DNA from: Melastoma dodecandrum
Taxonomy: Eukaryota; Streptophyta; Magnoliopsida; Myrtales; Melastomataceae
DNA: 64,000 bases
NCBI GenBank assembly: GCA_029817715.1
Contig: JARUPY010000090.1
Coordinates: 2,046,001-2,110,000, forward strand
Direction: 5' to 3'
Below are positions 1 to 9,855 of the stretch, piece after piece. Position numbers and translations under genes: made by a program. A model generated the notes under the pieces. That model was not told the origin of the DNA. It ran no database searches and saw nothing but the letters and a program-made list of their open reading frames with translations. Every line of letters starts with the position of its first letter. Positions within the stretch are counted from its first letter, which is position 1.

Positions 1-1035
1 CGGCCCGATCAGCATCCCGACCGCGTAGGCCATCACGTTGGCGGCGTTGGCGCCCGCGAGGTCGGCATCGCGGTAGAGCGTGCCGAGCAGACCGAGGCTC
101 ACGGGATAGAGCGCGCCGACGATCCCGCCCCAGATCAGGAGCGCGATCTCGAACGCGAGCGGGGCCGCCGCGCCCATCTGCGCGAGCACGATGGCAGCCG
201 CGCCGCCTGCGGCCGCGAGCGCCACCAGCAGGCGGCGGCGGTCGAATCGGTCGGCGACCACGCCGAGCGGCAGCTGCAGCACGCTGCTGCCGAGGACGAA
301 CAGGCTCGCAAACAGCGCCCCCTGTCCGGCGGAGAGGCCCGAGCGCAGCGCATAGACCGGCAGCAGGCCGAGACCGGCGACCTCGATCGCCCCGTGCAGC
401 AGCGCGGCGAGGGTCGGCGCCGGGGCCTCGCGCAGGAAGCCGAGCACGTTCGTGCGGCTGCGCGATTCGAGGCGCGGCGCGTCGCGCGCGGTGAAGGCGA
501 GCGGCGCGGCGGCGCCGATGAAGAACGCGGCGCCGAGCTGGAAGGGCAGGTCGCCCGTCGTGCCGGTGAGGCTGAGCAGCAGCGGGCCGACCGCGAAGCC
601 GGCGGCGAGGCTCGTCACGTAGACCGAGATGGCGAGGCCGCCCCGGCCCTCGGGCGCCCAGGTGGTGATCCAGAACTCGCTGAGGATGAACATGGCCGTG
701 ACCGAGACGCCGACCACGAAGCGCAGCGCGAGCCAGGCGGTGTAGTCCGCCGTCATCGTGAAGCCGAGCAGGGCGCCGCCGCCAAGGATCAGCGAGGCTG
801 CAAGCAGCGCTGCGACGCCGACGCGGCGCGCGGCCCACGGAACGAGCGGTGCAGAGAGCAGCGTGGCGACGCCGCCCGCGGCGGTGTTGAGCCCGATCGC
901 GCGGGCGCTGAAGCCGGCCTGGTCGAGCCGCACGGCGAGCAGCGCGATGGTGAGCGAGAGACCGCAGCCGACGATCGTCGCCACGCAGATAGGGGCGCCG
1001 ATCGCCCGCGCGGCGCGCACTGTGTCGTCCGTCAT
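1..1035 (-). CDS. MFS transporter, C-terminus cut by window edge
   Basis: This is an integral inner-membrane transporter of the major facilitator superfamily; the substrate cannot be read. About 345 codons are present from the ATG at 1035 and the frame is still open at base 1, so roughly the last 50 or so residues of a usual 400-residue protein are missing. The translation is a run of hydrophobic helices separated by short basic loops, including the pattern ADRFDRRR in the central loop between helix bundles, which resembles the MFS loop motif. It starts 10 bases after the DUF983 gene and is probably the last gene of the topA-rnr-DUF983 transcription unit. Family assignment is firm, function unknown. 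Confidence 0.85.
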   Translation of the reverse strand, partial: MTDDTVRAARAIGAPICVATIVGCGLSLTIALLAVRLDQAGFSARAIGLNTAAGGVATLLSAPLVPWAARRVGVAALLAASLILGGGALLGFTMTADYTAWLALRFVVGVSVTAMFILSEFWITTWAPEGRGGLAISVYVTSLAAGFAVGPLLLSLTGTTGDLPFQLGAAFFIGAAAPLAFTARDAPRLESRSRTNVLGFLREAPAPTLAALLHGAIEVAGLGLLPVYALRSGLSAGQGALFASLFVLGSSVLQLPLGVVADRFDRRRLLVALAAAGGAAAIVLAQMGAAAPLAFEIALLIWGGIVGALYPVSLGLLGTLYRDADLAGANAANVMAYAVGMLIGP

Positions 1036-1045
1036 GGGACAAGTG

Positions 1046-1519
1046 TCAGGCCGCGTCGCGCCTGGTGTCGGCTTCGGTCGCCTTGTCGCGGACGGGTGCC
1101 AGCGGCTGGTGCGCGGTCTCGAAGCCGTGCATTCGCAGAGCCCACTGATAGGCGACCAGCGCACCCTTCACGATCGGCAGCAGCCACAGCGACATCACCA
1201 CGACGAGCGACGGCCACAACACGTAGTGGAAGGCCAGCGGCAGGTCCGGCCAGAACTCGTCGACCGCGAACATCGCAGCGACCAGGACATGGCCGACGAG
1301 GAGGATCGTCACGTAGGCGGGAAAGTCGTCGGCGCGATGGTGGTGCATCTCCTCGCCGCACGAGGGGCAGGCGTCCACGACCTTGATGTAGTGATGCAGG
1401 ATGCGGCCCTCGCCGCACGCGGGGCAGCGGCCGCGCAAGCCGCGCTTCACGGCCTGCCAGGCAGGACGCGACGCGGTCGCGGCCGGTGCAACGCCCGGCG
1501 TCCGTGTTGTCATCGACAT
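1046..1519 (-). CDS. DUF983 family small membrane protein
   Basis: A 157-residue protein with two CxxC pairs near the N-terminus (CPAC and CPSC, about residues 31-34 and 50-53) that look like a zinc ribbon, followed by two hydrophobic segments at about 65-85 and 93-115. This is the layout of the DUF983 family, whose function is not established. The frame is open further upstream into rnr, but the ATG at 1519, which lies just past the rnr stop at 1584, gives the usual family length. In alphaproteobacteria DUF983 genes commonly follow topA and rnr, as here, so cotranscription is likely. Confidence 0.8.
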   Translation of the reverse strand: MSMTTRTPGVAPAATASRPAWQAVKRGLRGRCPACGEGRILHHYIKVVDACPSCGEEMHHHRADDFPAYVTILLVGHVLVAAMFAVDEFWPDLPLAFHYVLWPSLVVVMSLWLLPIVKGALVAYQWALRMHGFETAHQPLAPVRDKATEADTRRDAA

Positions 1520-1583
1520 CGCGTTGTCCCGCCCGGCTCCGACGACAAAGGGCCAGCCGGACCATTGGCTTAGCACATAGCAT

Positions 1584-3905
1584 CTATTGGCTCGGACGTC
1601 GCCGGCCAGAGGACCGGATGTCACGCGACACACCGGCGCGGCGCGGTCCTCTGCGTTTTTCGCCGGGCTCCGCAAGGCGCTCGAAGCGCAGCGCGCCGGC
1701 GAACGGCGCGGCCTCGACGAGGCGTACCGAGATCGCATCGCCGAGCCGCAGCACGATGCCGGAGCGCGATCCGACGAGGGCATGCATCGCTTCCTCGTAG
1801 CGGAAATATTCGTCGCCGAGCGTCGCGGCCGGCACGAAGCCGTCGGCTCCGGTGTCGGCGAGCTTCACGAACAGACCGGCGCGCGTCACGCCGGCGATGC
1901 GCCCTTCGAACTCGGCACCGATCTTGTCGGCGAGATGGGCCGCGATGAGCCGGTCGACCGTCTCGCGCTCGGCGGTCATCGCGCGGCGCTCGGCAGCGGA
2001 GATCCGCAGGGCGATGTCCTCGAGCTCGTCCTTCGCCATGTCGGGCAGGCCGCCCTCGCCGAGCCCGCAGGCCCGGATCAACGCCCTATGCACGATGAGA
2101 TCGGCGTAACGGCGGATCGGCGAGGTGAAATGCGCGTAGCGACGAAGGTGCAGACCGAAATGCCCGTAATTGTCGGCCGTGTACTCGGCCTGCGCCTGCG
2201 AGCGCAGCACGACGTCGTTGACGACCTGCTCGTGCTCGGTGCCGCGCACCTTGGCGAGGATGCCGTTGAACTGGCCGGTGGTCACGACCTGGCCCTTGGC
2301 CAGCTTGATGCCGATCGTCGCCAGGAACTCGCCCAGCGCATGCAGCTTCTCGACCGACGGCTCGCCATGCGCGCGATAGACGAGGAGCTGGCGGCGCTCC
2401 TCCAGCACCTCGGCCGCCGCGACGTTGGCGAGGATCATGCACTCCTCGATCAGCCGATGCGCATCCAGCCGTTCGGGCGTCGTCACGCGCGCGACCTTGC
2501 CGTCCGCATCGAGGATGATCTTGCGCTCCGGCAGATCGAGATCGAGCGGCTTGCGCAACGCCCGCGCGCGCTTCAGCGCCGCATAGGCCTCCCACAGCGG
2601 CTTCAGGACCGGCTCCAGCAGCGGCGCCGTCGCTTCGTCAGGCGCGCCGTCGATCGCCGCCTGCGCCTGCTGGTAGGCGAGCTTGGCGCGCGAGCGCATC
2701 ATGATCCGGTGCAGCGAGTGCTTGTGCTTCTTGCCCTGCGCGTCGATCACCATGCGCATCGCCAGCGCCGGCCGGTCCTCCATTTCGCGCAGCGAGCAGA
2801 GGTCGTTCGAGATGCGCTCCGGCAGCATCGGCACGACGCGATCCGGGAAGTACACCGAATTGCCGCGTTCCAGCGCCTCGCGGTCGAGCGCCGAGCGCGG
2901 CCTCACGTAGGCGGCGACGTCGGCGATGGCGACGGTGAGCACGAAGCCGCCGGGGTTCGCCGGATCGGGGTCCGGCGCGGCATGGACCGCGTCGTCGTGG
3001 TCCTTGGCGTCGGGCGGGTCGATGGTGACGAGCGGCAAAGCGCGCCAGTCCTCGCGATGCGCGCCGTCGTGCAGGAGCGTCGCCGGGATCGCCGCGGCGG
3101 CTTCGGCCAGCGTCTCCGGCTTGAACACGCTCGGGATCTTGTGGGTATGCAGCGCGATCAGGCTCACTGCCTTCTCGCTCGCAAACGAGCCGATACGCTC
3201 GGAGACCTTCGCCGAGGGTAGGCCGAGCCGGTTGCCGCGGAGAATGTCGACCGCGACGAGGTCGCCGTCCTGCGCCTCGCCCTCGTCGCCTTCGCGCACG
3301 AAGAGCGCGCCTCGGTTCGCCGCCTTTTTGTCGACGGGGAAGACCTGGCCGCCGGCGCCAGGCTTCGTGCCGGCGCGAAAGATGCCGAGCACCTGGGTGC
3401 GGGCGCGGGCGAGCAGCTTGACGACGCGGCCGGTGTAGGTCGGCGCGTTGGAGGGGAGGCTCTGGCCGCGCGCCTCGCGGATGGGCTCGGTGCGGATCAG
3501 CGCGCGATCGCCGAGGCCGGGCGTCGGCGTGCCGGGGCGCTGCTTGCGCGGCACGTTGATGACGATCGTCGGCGCGCGACCCTGCGCCTCGTCCCAGTCG
3601 ATCGGCTTGGCGAGCAGGTCGCCGTCGCGGTCGCGCGTGAAGATCTCGGCGATGGTGGTCGGCGGCAGGACGCCCGGCTTGGTAAGCCCCTTGCGGCGTC
3701 GCTCGACGGTGCCGTCCTCCTCCATCTCCTTCAGGATTCGTTTGAGCCCGATCTTGTCGGCGCCCTTCAGCTGGAAGGCGCGGGCGATCTCGCGCTTGCC
3801 GATCTTCGCCGGCGCGCGCTCGCCCGCCGCTTCGCGCTCGCGGGCGATGAAGGCCAGGATCTCCTCGCGCGAGGGCAGGGGAGCTTGTGTCGGCTTCTTC
3901 GTCAT
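1584..3905 (-). CDS. rnr: Ribonuclease R
   Basis: RNase R is a processive 3'-to-5' exoribonuclease that degrades structured RNA and takes part in rRNA and tmRNA-linked quality control. The 773-residue product has an N-terminal winged-helix region, cold-shock domains, the RNB catalytic domain with the acidic cluster TIDPPDAKDHDDAV at about residue 297 that holds the Mg2+ ions, the conserved HFTSPIRRYADL signature near the end of that domain, and an S1 domain at about 650-730. The C-terminal tail is basic. The ATG at 3905 follows a strong GGAGGAG. It lies 56 bases downstream of topA on the same strand. Confidence 0.97.
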   Translation of the reverse strand: MTKKPTQAPLPSREEILAFIAREREAAGERAPAKIGKREIARAFQLKGADKIGLKRILKEMEEDGTVERRRKGLTKPGVLPPTTIAEIFTRDRDGDLLAKPIDWDEAQGRAPTIVINVPRKQRPGTPTPGLGDRALIRTEPIREARGQSLPSNAPTYTGRVVKLLARARTQVLGIFRAGTKPGAGGQVFPVDKKAANRGALFVREGDEGEAQDGDLVAVDILRGNRLGLPSAKVSERIGSFASEKAVSLIALHTHKIPSVFKPETLAEAAAAIPATLLHDGAHREDWRALPLVTIDPPDAKDHDDAVHAAPDPDPANPGGFVLTVAIADVAAYVRPRSALDREALERGNSVYFPDRVVPMLPERISNDLCSLREMEDRPALAMRMVIDAQGKKHKHSLHRIMMRSRAKLAYQQAQAAIDGAPDEATAPLLEPVLKPLWEAYAALKRARALRKPLDLDLPERKIILDADGKVARVTTPERLDAHRLIEECMILANVAAAEVLEERRQLLVYRAHGEPSVEKLHALGEFLATIGIKLAKGQVVTTGQFNGILAKVRGTEHEQVVNDVVLRSQAQAEYTADNYGHFGLHLRRYAHFTSPIRRYADLIVHRALIRACGLGEGGLPDMAKDELEDIALRISAAERRAMTAERETVDRLIAAHLADKIGAEFEGRIAGVTRAGLFVKLADTGADGFVPAATLGDEYFRYEEAMHALVGSRSGIVLRLGDAISVRLVEAAPFAGALRFERLAEPGEKRRGPRRAGVSRDIRSSGRRRPSQ

Positions 3906-3961
3906 GACGCCCTAGCTCCTCCCTTCCCCGCGAGCGAGGAACGAAGAGGATGCGCTGGTCT

Positions 3962-6787
3962 TCAAGCCTTCTTCGCCTTCGAGGTTTTCGCAGCGGGCTT
4001 CTTCGCCGCGGCTTTTTTTGCGGGCGCCTTCTTGGCGGCCGCCTTGCGCGCCGGCGCTTTCGCCTTGCCGCCGCCGCCGGCCCCGGCCTTGTCCTCGACG
4101 AGCCGGATCGCCTCTTCGAGCGTCAACTCCTCGGCGTTCATCCCGCTTTTCAACGTCGCGTTGATCTTGCCGTGATTCACGTAAGCGCCGAAGCGGCCCT
4201 CGCGCACGGTGATGGCGCCGCCGTCGGGATGGTTGCCGAGGATGCGGCCTTGCGTCGTGCCGCCGGCCCCGCCGCCGCTCTCCTTCGCCGCCAGCAGGGC
4301 GATCGCCTCCTGGAGCGTGAACGTGGTCGCGTCGGCATCCTTCGGCAGCGTCGCGTTGATCTTGCCATGGTTCACGTAGGGGCCGTAGCGACCGGCCTTC
4401 AGCGCAATGCCGCCGCCGGACGGGTGGTCGCCGAGCACCTTGGCGGCCGGCGCCTCGCCGCCGCCGAAGCGGCGGCCGGTCAGCCCGCTCTCCTTGGCGA
4501 CGATGAGGTCGATCGCGCGATTGCCGCCGATCGTCAGCACGTCGTCGTCCTTGCCGAGGTTCGCGTAGGTCTTGCCGTGCTGCACGTAGGGCCCGTAGCG
4601 GCCGAGGTTGGCGAGGATCGGCTCCTTGGTGTCGGGGTGCTTGGCCACCTCGCGCGGCAGCGACAGCAGGCCGAGCGCCTCCTCCAGCGTCACGTCGTTG
4701 GGCGACAAACCTTTCGGCAACGAGGAGCGCTTCGGCTTCTCGCCCTCGTCAGGCTCGCCGAGCTGGATATAGGGGCCGAAGCGGCCATCGCGCAGCGTCA
4801 CCTCGAGCCCTGACTGCGGGTCGAGGCCGAGCACCTTCGGGCCGCCGCCCTCCGCCTCGACGCCGTCGGCCTGGCCGAGCTGGCGCGTGTACTTGCACTC
4901 GGGATAGTTCGAGCAGCCGATGAAGGCGCCGAACTTGCCGAGCTTCAGCGACAGCTGGCCGGTGCCGCAGGTCTGGCACTGGCGCGGATCGCCGCCGTCC
5001 TCGCGGGCCGGGAAGATATGCGCGCCGAGCACCTCGTTGAGGTTGTCGAGCACCTCGGTGACGCGCAGGTCCTTGGTGCCGCCGACGGCCTCCGAGAAGT
5101 CGGTCCAGAAATCGCGCAGCACCTCGCGCCAGTCGATCTCGTTGTTGGAGATGCGGTCGAGCTTCTCCTCGAGGTCGGCCGTGAAGTCGTAGCCGATGTA
5201 GCGGGCGAAGAAGCTCTCGAGGAACGCCGTGACCAGGCGTCCCTTGTCCTCCGGCACCAGCCGCTTCTTGTCGACACGCACGTACTCGCGCGCCTTCAGC
5301 GTCTGGATCGTCGCGTCGTAGGTGGAGGGGCGCCCGATGCCGAGCTCCTCCATCTTCTTGATGATCGTCGCCTCGGTGTAGCGCGGCGGCGGCTCGGTCG
5401 AGTGCTGCGTCGCCTCGACCTTCTCCTTGATGAGCCTGTCGCCGTCCGACATCGCGGGAAGACGCGAGCTCTCCTCGTCCTCCTCGTCGTCGCGACCTTC
5501 CTGATAGACCCTGAGGAAGCCGTCGAACTTCACGACCTGGCCGTTGGCGCGCAGCTCGAGCTTGCGGCCGTTCGCCTCGGCAAGGATGTCGACGGTGGTC
5601 CGCTCGAGATCCGCCGATTCCATCTGGCTCGCCACGGTCCGCGTCCAGATCAGCTCGTAGAGCTTCAGCATCTCCGCATCGAGGGCGCGCGCCACGTCCT
5701 TCGGCAGGCGCGCCAGCTCGGTCGGGCGGATCGCCTCGTGCGCTTCCTGCGCGTTCTTCGCTTTCGTCGTGTACTGGCGCGGCTGCTTCGGCACGTAGCG
5801 GTCGCCGTAGAGCTGGTTGATCACGCGGCGCGCGCCGTGCACGGCCTCCGGCGCCATGTCGACGCCGTCGGTGCGCATGTAGGTGATGAGCCCGATCGTC
5901 TCGCCGCCGATCTCGACGCCTTCGTAGAGGCGCTGGGCGAGCTGCATCGTGCGGTTCGGCGTGAAGCCGAGCTTGCGGCTCGCCTCCTGCTGCATCGTCG
6001 AGGTGGTGAACGGCGGGTACGGGTTGCGCCGCGCCGGCTTCGCCTCGACCTTCGTCACGGCGTAGGAGCCGGCCTCGAGTGCCGCCTGCAGCGCCTTGGC
6101 CTCGGCCTCGCTCTTGATGTCGAGGCGGCCGAGCTTTTCGCCGTCGGCGCCGACGAGGCGGGCGAGGAAGCTGGCGCGGTCCCGCGTCTTCAGCGAGGCG
6201 ACGAGCGACCAATATTCCTGCCGGACGAACTTTTCGATCTCGAGCTCGCGGTCGCAGATGATGCGCAGCGTCACCGACTGCACGCGCCCGGCCGAACGGG
6301 CGCCCGGCAGCTTGCGCCACAGCACCGGCGACAGCGTGAAGCCGACGAGATAGTCGAGCGCGCGGCGCGCCAGATAGGCATCGACCAGCGCGGCGTCGAT
6401 CTCGCGCGGCCGCGCCATCGCTTCCGACACGGCGCTCTTGGTGATGGCGTTGAAGGTGACGCGGTCGACCTTGACGTCCTTCAGCACCTTCTTGGCGCGC
6501 AGGACCTCGAGCACGTGCCAGGAGATCGCCTCGCCCTCGCGATCCGGATCGGTCGCCAGGATGACGCGATCGGCGCCCTTGACCGCCTTGGCGATGGCGC
6601 TCATCCGCTGCGCCGACTTGGTGTCGACGTCCCAGATCATCGCGAAATCGTCGTCGGGATCGACCGACCCGTCCTTCGACGGAAGATCGCGGATGTGGCC
6701 GTAGGAGGCGTAGACCTCGAAATTCTTGCCGAGATACTTGTTGATCGTCTTGGCCTTGGCGGGCGACTCGACGATGACGACGTCCAT
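3962..6787 (-). CDS. topA: DNA topoisomerase I
   Basis: Type IA topoisomerase that relaxes negative supercoils. The 941-residue product has the TOPRIM domain at the N-terminus (VIVESPAKAKT and ATDPDREGEA), the active-site tyrosine in ITYMRTDG at about residue 303, one CxxC zinc finger near residue 600, and then repeated topoisomerase C-terminal units, each with a GR[FY]GxYV-type core. It ends in a lysine/alanine-rich tail of about 35 residues, typical of high-GC alphaproteobacteria. A TTG two codons upstream (6793) is also in frame, but the ATG at 6787 sits 10 bases after a GAGG and is preferred. Usually dprA precedes topA in this group; here a lysozyme gene does. Confidence 0.97.
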   Translation of the reverse strand: MDVVIVESPAKAKTINKYLGKNFEVYASYGHIRDLPSKDGSVDPDDDFAMIWDVDTKSAQRMSAIAKAVKGADRVILATDPDREGEAISWHVLEVLRAKKVLKDVKVDRVTFNAITKSAVSEAMARPREIDAALVDAYLARRALDYLVGFTLSPVLWRKLPGARSAGRVQSVTLRIICDRELEIEKFVRQEYWSLVASLKTRDRASFLARLVGADGEKLGRLDIKSEAEAKALQAALEAGSYAVTKVEAKPARRNPYPPFTTSTMQQEASRKLGFTPNRTMQLAQRLYEGVEIGGETIGLITYMRTDGVDMAPEAVHGARRVINQLYGDRYVPKQPRQYTTKAKNAQEAHEAIRPTELARLPKDVARALDAEMLKLYELIWTRTVASQMESADLERTTVDILAEANGRKLELRANGQVVKFDGFLRVYQEGRDDEEDEESSRLPAMSDGDRLIKEKVEATQHSTEPPPRYTEATIIKKMEELGIGRPSTYDATIQTLKAREYVRVDKKRLVPEDKGRLVTAFLESFFARYIGYDFTADLEEKLDRISNNEIDWREVLRDFWTDFSEAVGGTKDLRVTEVLDNLNEVLGAHIFPAREDGGDPRQCQTCGTGQLSLKLGKFGAFIGCSNYPECKYTRQLGQADGVEAEGGGPKVLGLDPQSGLEVTLRDGRFGPYIQLGEPDEGEKPKRSSLPKGLSPNDVTLEEALGLLSLPREVAKHPDTKEPILANLGRYGPYVQHGKTYANLGKDDDVLTIGGNRAIDLIVAKESGLTGRRFGGGEAPAAKVLGDHPSGGGIALKAGRYGPYVNHGKINATLPKDADATTFTLQEAIALLAAKESGGGAGGTTQGRILGNHPDGGAITVREGRFGAYVNHGKINATLKSGMNAEELTLEEAIRLVEDKAGAGGGGKAKAPARKAAAKKAPAKKAAAKKPAAKTSKAKKA

Positions 6788-6973
6788 TCGCAATCAACCT
6801 CGTGGTCGCGCGCCGAGGACCGGCGCGCCGGAGATGCAATACGCGCCGGCGCTGTGAACGACGAATCGCGGCAACCTGATGGCGAGGCGGGCCGCGGCGC
6901 GGAGCCGCATATGGGCCATGCCGGGCCGAACGCCAAGAACTTCCCGCGTACCGCCCCTGACGCAGCCTCGGAC

Positions 6974-7699
6974 CTAAGGCGTGATCTTAGCCCAGGCGCG
7001 CCACAAGGTCTCGCCCCCGTTGAAGCAGTCGACGTCCACCGGCGCGGCGATCCCGTCGACGACCGCGTCGTCCTGACGCTGCCAGATCGTCCAGCTCGTC
7101 CGGTCGTAGCCAGTTGCCGGCGGCTCGTCGATGTTGCGAACCCAAAGCGGATAGTCGGCAAACGCGCCGCGCATGACCGCGTCGTAGAAGTCGAGCGGCG
7201 CGTAGATGATCGGCTTGCGCGCATACGCCTTCTCCATCGCCGCGAGGATGGTGGTCATCATGCCGAGGGCCTGATCGCGATCGATCTTCTGCGGGCAGGT
7301 CCGCGAGGCCGGGTTCCACTCCACGTCGAGGACGGGCGGCAGCGCGTCGGGATCGGCAGGAACGTGAGCGATGAACCAGGCCGCCTGCTCCTCGGCCTTC
7401 CGGCACCAGGTGACGAAATGATAGGCGCCGCGCCGGATGCCGGCGGCGCGCGCGAGGTACCAGTTGCGGCGAAACGCCGGGTCGAGATAGTCGCCGCCTT
7501 CGGTGGCCTTCATCCAGGCGAAGCGGGTGCCGCCGTCGAAGACGCTCGGCCAATCGATGGGGCCCTGGTGGCGCGAGATGTCGAGGCCGCGGATCGCGCA
7601 GCGCGCGTCGTCCGAGAACGGCACCGGCGCCCGGTCGCAGGCTGCGGTCGCGGCGGCGAGCGCACAGGCGACCGCGAGCTGGCGCCGAAGTCGGCTCAT
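6974..7699 (-). CDS. Glycoside hydrolase family 25 lysozyme (muramidase)
   Basis: A 241-residue exported protein. The first 20 residues form a signal peptide ending in a cysteine (TAAC), so it may be a lipoprotein, although the lipobox is not canonical. The mature part carries the GH25 hallmarks: GLDISRHQG near residue 39, WMKATEG about 25 residues later, and VLDVEWN near the middle, which contains the acidic pair expected to cleave the glycan backbone of peptidoglycan. It may remodel the cell's own wall or attack others; the sequence does not decide. It lies between topA and pyrB, upstream of topA on the same strand with a 186-base gap. Confidence 0.88.
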   Translation of the reverse strand: MSRLRRQLAVACALAAATAACDRAPVPFSDDARCAIRGLDISRHQGPIDWPSVFDGGTRFAWMKATEGGDYLDPAFRRNWYLARAAGIRRGAYHFVTWCRKAEEQAAWFIAHVPADPDALPPVLDVEWNPASRTCPQKIDRDQALGMMTTILAAMEKAYARKPIIYAPLDFYDAVMRGAFADYPLWVRNIDEPPATGYDRTSWTIWQRQDDAVVDGIAAPVDVDCFNGGETLWRAWAKITP

Positions 7700-7947
7700 G
7701 CCGACATGTAGCTTCGCGCCGCACGCGCGCGATTGGCATCGCCGACAGCAGCCCGTCCGGCCGAAAGGCGTCGTGCTCTATATGATGACAAACGCCCAAG
7801 TAACTTAGCTGGCACTACTTCTCGTCTTCCTCGCCTGCGCCGAGCAGCAGCCGTTTCGGTCGGCTGGCGCGACGATGCTCGCAGACAGGCATGGCACGTC
7901 TGCTGCCGCCAAGCGAGCCTCGCCCGTGCCGAGACCTCGCTGCGCCT

Positions 7948-7976
7948 TTGACTCCCGAGCGGCCATGCCGGATAGA
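7948..7976 (+). promoter_or_regulatory. Candidate pyrB promoter
   Basis: TTGACT (7948-7953) is followed after 17 bases by GATAGA (7971-7976), a moderate match to sigma-70 elements. It predicts a start site only a few bases before the pyrB ATG, so the message would have almost no leader, which agrees with the absence of a Shine-Dalgarno sequence there. This is a prediction from sequence only. Confidence 0.3.
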
Positions 7977-7986
7977 CGATGCTTTA

Positions 7987-8934
7987 ATGACATCCGACGT
8001 CGCGCCGACCTTCGCCCATCGCCACCTCCTCGGCATCGAGGGCTTGTCCCTTCCCGATGCGACGGCGCTGCTCGATCTGTCCGAAGAAGCGGTGTCGGTG
8101 TCGCGTCAGATCGAGAAGAAGCGCTCGACCCTGCGCGGTCGCACGCAGGTCAACCTGTTCTTCGAGGCCTCGACGCGCACGCAATCGTCGTTCGAGCTGG
8201 CCGGCAAGCGGCTCGGCGCCGACGTCATGAACATGTCGGTCGCGACCTCCAGCGTGAAGAAGGGCGAGACGCTGATCGACACGGCGATCACGCTGAACGC
8301 CATGCGCCCCGACATCATCGTCGTGCGCCACCATCACGCCGGCGCCGTGCACCTGCTCGCGCGGAAAGTGGATTGCGCGGTGGTGAACGCCGGCGACGGC
8401 GCGCACGAGCATCCGACGCAGGCGCTGCTCGACGCCTTGACGATCCGCCGCAACAAGGGCCGCATCGAGGGGCTGGTCGTCGCGATCTGCGGCGACATCC
8501 TGCATTCGCGCGTCGCCCGCTCGAACATCATCCTGCTGTCGCTGCTCGGCGCCCGCGTGCGCGTGATCGCGCCCTCGACCCTGCTGCCGGCCGGCATCGA
8601 GACGATGGGCGTCGAGGTCTACCGCGACATGAAGAAGGGCCTGCGCGACGCCGACATCGTCATGTGCCTGCGCCTGCAGCGCGAGCGCATGCACGGCGGC
8701 TTCGTGCCGTCGATGAAGGAATATTTCCAGTTCTACGGCCTCGACGAGATCAAGCTCGCGATGGCCAAGCCCGACGCGCTGGTGATGCATCCGGGCCCGA
8801 TGAACCGCGGGGTGGAAATCTCGTCGACGGTGGCCGACGGCGCGCAGAGCCTGATCCGCGAGCAGGTCGAGATGGGCGTCGCGGTGCGCATGGCCGTGCT
8901 CGAGGCGCTGGCGCGCCACCTGCCGAACGCCTGA
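7987..8934 (+). CDS. pyrB: Aspartate carbamoyltransferase catalytic subunit
   Basis: Catalyses the committed step of pyrimidine synthesis, joining carbamoyl phosphate to aspartate. The 315-residue product has the carbamoyl-phosphate loop [13 protein letters not shown], the [11 protein letters not shown] motif and the C-terminal [11 protein letters not shown] motif, all expected for the family. The ATG at 7987 begins MTSDVAP and gives the usual length; the frame is open 96 bases further upstream but without conserved sequence. The pyrC homologue lies about 1.6 kb downstream on the same strand; the two are commonly adjacent, and here two reverse-strand genes separate them. Confidence 0.97.
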   Translation: MTSDVAPTFAHRHLLGIEGLSLPDATALLDLSEEAVSVSRQIEKKRSTLRGRTQVNLFFEASTRTQSSFELAGKRLGADVMNMSVATSSVKKGETLIDTAITLNAMRPDIIVVRHHHAGAVHLLARKVDCAVVNAGDGAHEHPTQALLDALTIRRNKGRIEGLVVAICGDILHSRVARSNIILLSLLGARVRVIAPSTLLPAGIETMGVEVYRDMKKGLRDADIVMCLRLQRERMHGGFVPSMKEYFQFYGLDEIKLAMAKPDALVMHPGPMNRGVEISSTVADGAQSLIREQVEMGVAVRMAVLEALARHLPNA

Positions 8935-8997
8935 GCTGACGAGATCAAGCGTACGCCGCTATGCCTCGGACGCCCGCTTGGCCGCACGTGCACAAGC

Positions 8998-9855
8998 TCA
9001 CTCTCTACTCCCGTGGCGCAACGCGCGCTTCGTCACCGCGCATGTATGCGGATCGATCTCGCCGGAGTCGCATAGCCGGGCGATGACGGCCTCGGCTCGG
9101 TGCGGGCCGTGGCGCGGCGGCGGTGGATCTTCGGCGTCTCGGCGGTCGCGCCCGTAGCGCGGCGGTCCGTCCGGGCCATCCGGCCCGAAGCGATCCGGGC
9201 CTCGTGAGCCGCCTGGGCCGCCGGGGCCATCCGGGCCATCATCAGCGAAGCGCGGGCCGCCCCACGCACCCGGCCCCGAACCTCCCGGCAGGTCACGCGG
9301 TCCGCCGTCGTAACCGTCGCCGCCGTAGGGCGGCAGCTCGTCGGGTCCCTCGCCCGGCGGAAACCGGCGGATGTCGAGGCCGTACGCGTATCCGGCGGGC
9401 TCGCCGGGCGCGGCATCGGTGTCTTCCGTCTCTCGATCGCCCCCGGCGCCGAGACGCGCGGGCGCGTCGAGCGCATCCTCGCGCGGCGGCTGCCGCCGAT
9501 GGTGCCGCAACGCCGGCTCCTCGCGCGCCACGCTCGCGTCGGCCTCGTGCTCTTCGCGCTTGCGGCGCGCCGCTTTCAAAGCCTTGCCCTTGGCGTCCGC
9601 GGTCGCGATCGTGGGGGCGCTGGTGGCGGGCTCGTTGAAGACGGCGCGGCAGCGCGGGCTCAGCGCCGCCTCGTGCGCCTTCATGCAGGCGGTCGTCTTC
9701 GCAATATCGGGGATCGTGTCGGAGCAGAGCTTGAGCGCGTCGGGCGTGCAGGCCTCGCGCTGCTCGTCCGTCCCCTGCGCAAGCGCGGGGCCGGCGAGAG
9801 CGACGATCAGGAGCGAGACGCACAGGACGAAACGGGCGGTCGGCAATCGGATCAT
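8998..9855 (-). CDS. Secreted Cys-containing, Pro/Gly-rich hypothetical protein
   Basis: Not a family I can name with confidence. The 285-residue product starts with a clear signal peptide (cleavage probable after PALAQ, about residue 27). Next comes a short segment with four cysteines (CTPDALKLC ... CMKAHEAALSPRC, about residues 36-69) that resembles the cysteine-rich repeat seen in small secreted rhizobial proteins. About 180 residues of charged, Pro/Gly/Asp-rich low-complexity sequence follow, then a short C-terminal segment with two more cysteines. The layout suggests a periplasmic or surface protein. It is oriented against pyrB. Confidence 0.72.
   Translation of the reverse strand: MIRLPTARFVLCVSLLIVALAGPALAQGTDEQREACTPDALKLCSDTIPDIAKTTACMKAHEAALSPRCRAVFNEPATSAPTIATADAKGKALKAARRKREEHEADASVAREEPALRHHRRQPPREDALDAPARLGAGGDRETEDTDAAPGEPAGYAYGLDIRRFPPGEGPDELPPYGGDGYDGGPRDLPGGSGPGAWGGPRFADDGPDGPGGPGGSRGPDRFGPDGPDGPPRYGRDRRDAEDPPPPRHGPHRAEAVIARLCDSGEIDPHTCAVTKRALRHGSRE

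Noticed and set aside
394..1386. Long plus-strand open frames opposite the MFS and DUF983 genes
   Set aside because: They are highly Arg/Ala/Gly-rich, lack family motifs and lie on the reverse strand of clear genes; high GC keeps stop codons rare.
8998..9855. Collagen-like repeat protein
   Set aside because: Gly and Pro are frequent but there is no sustained Gly-x-y periodicity.
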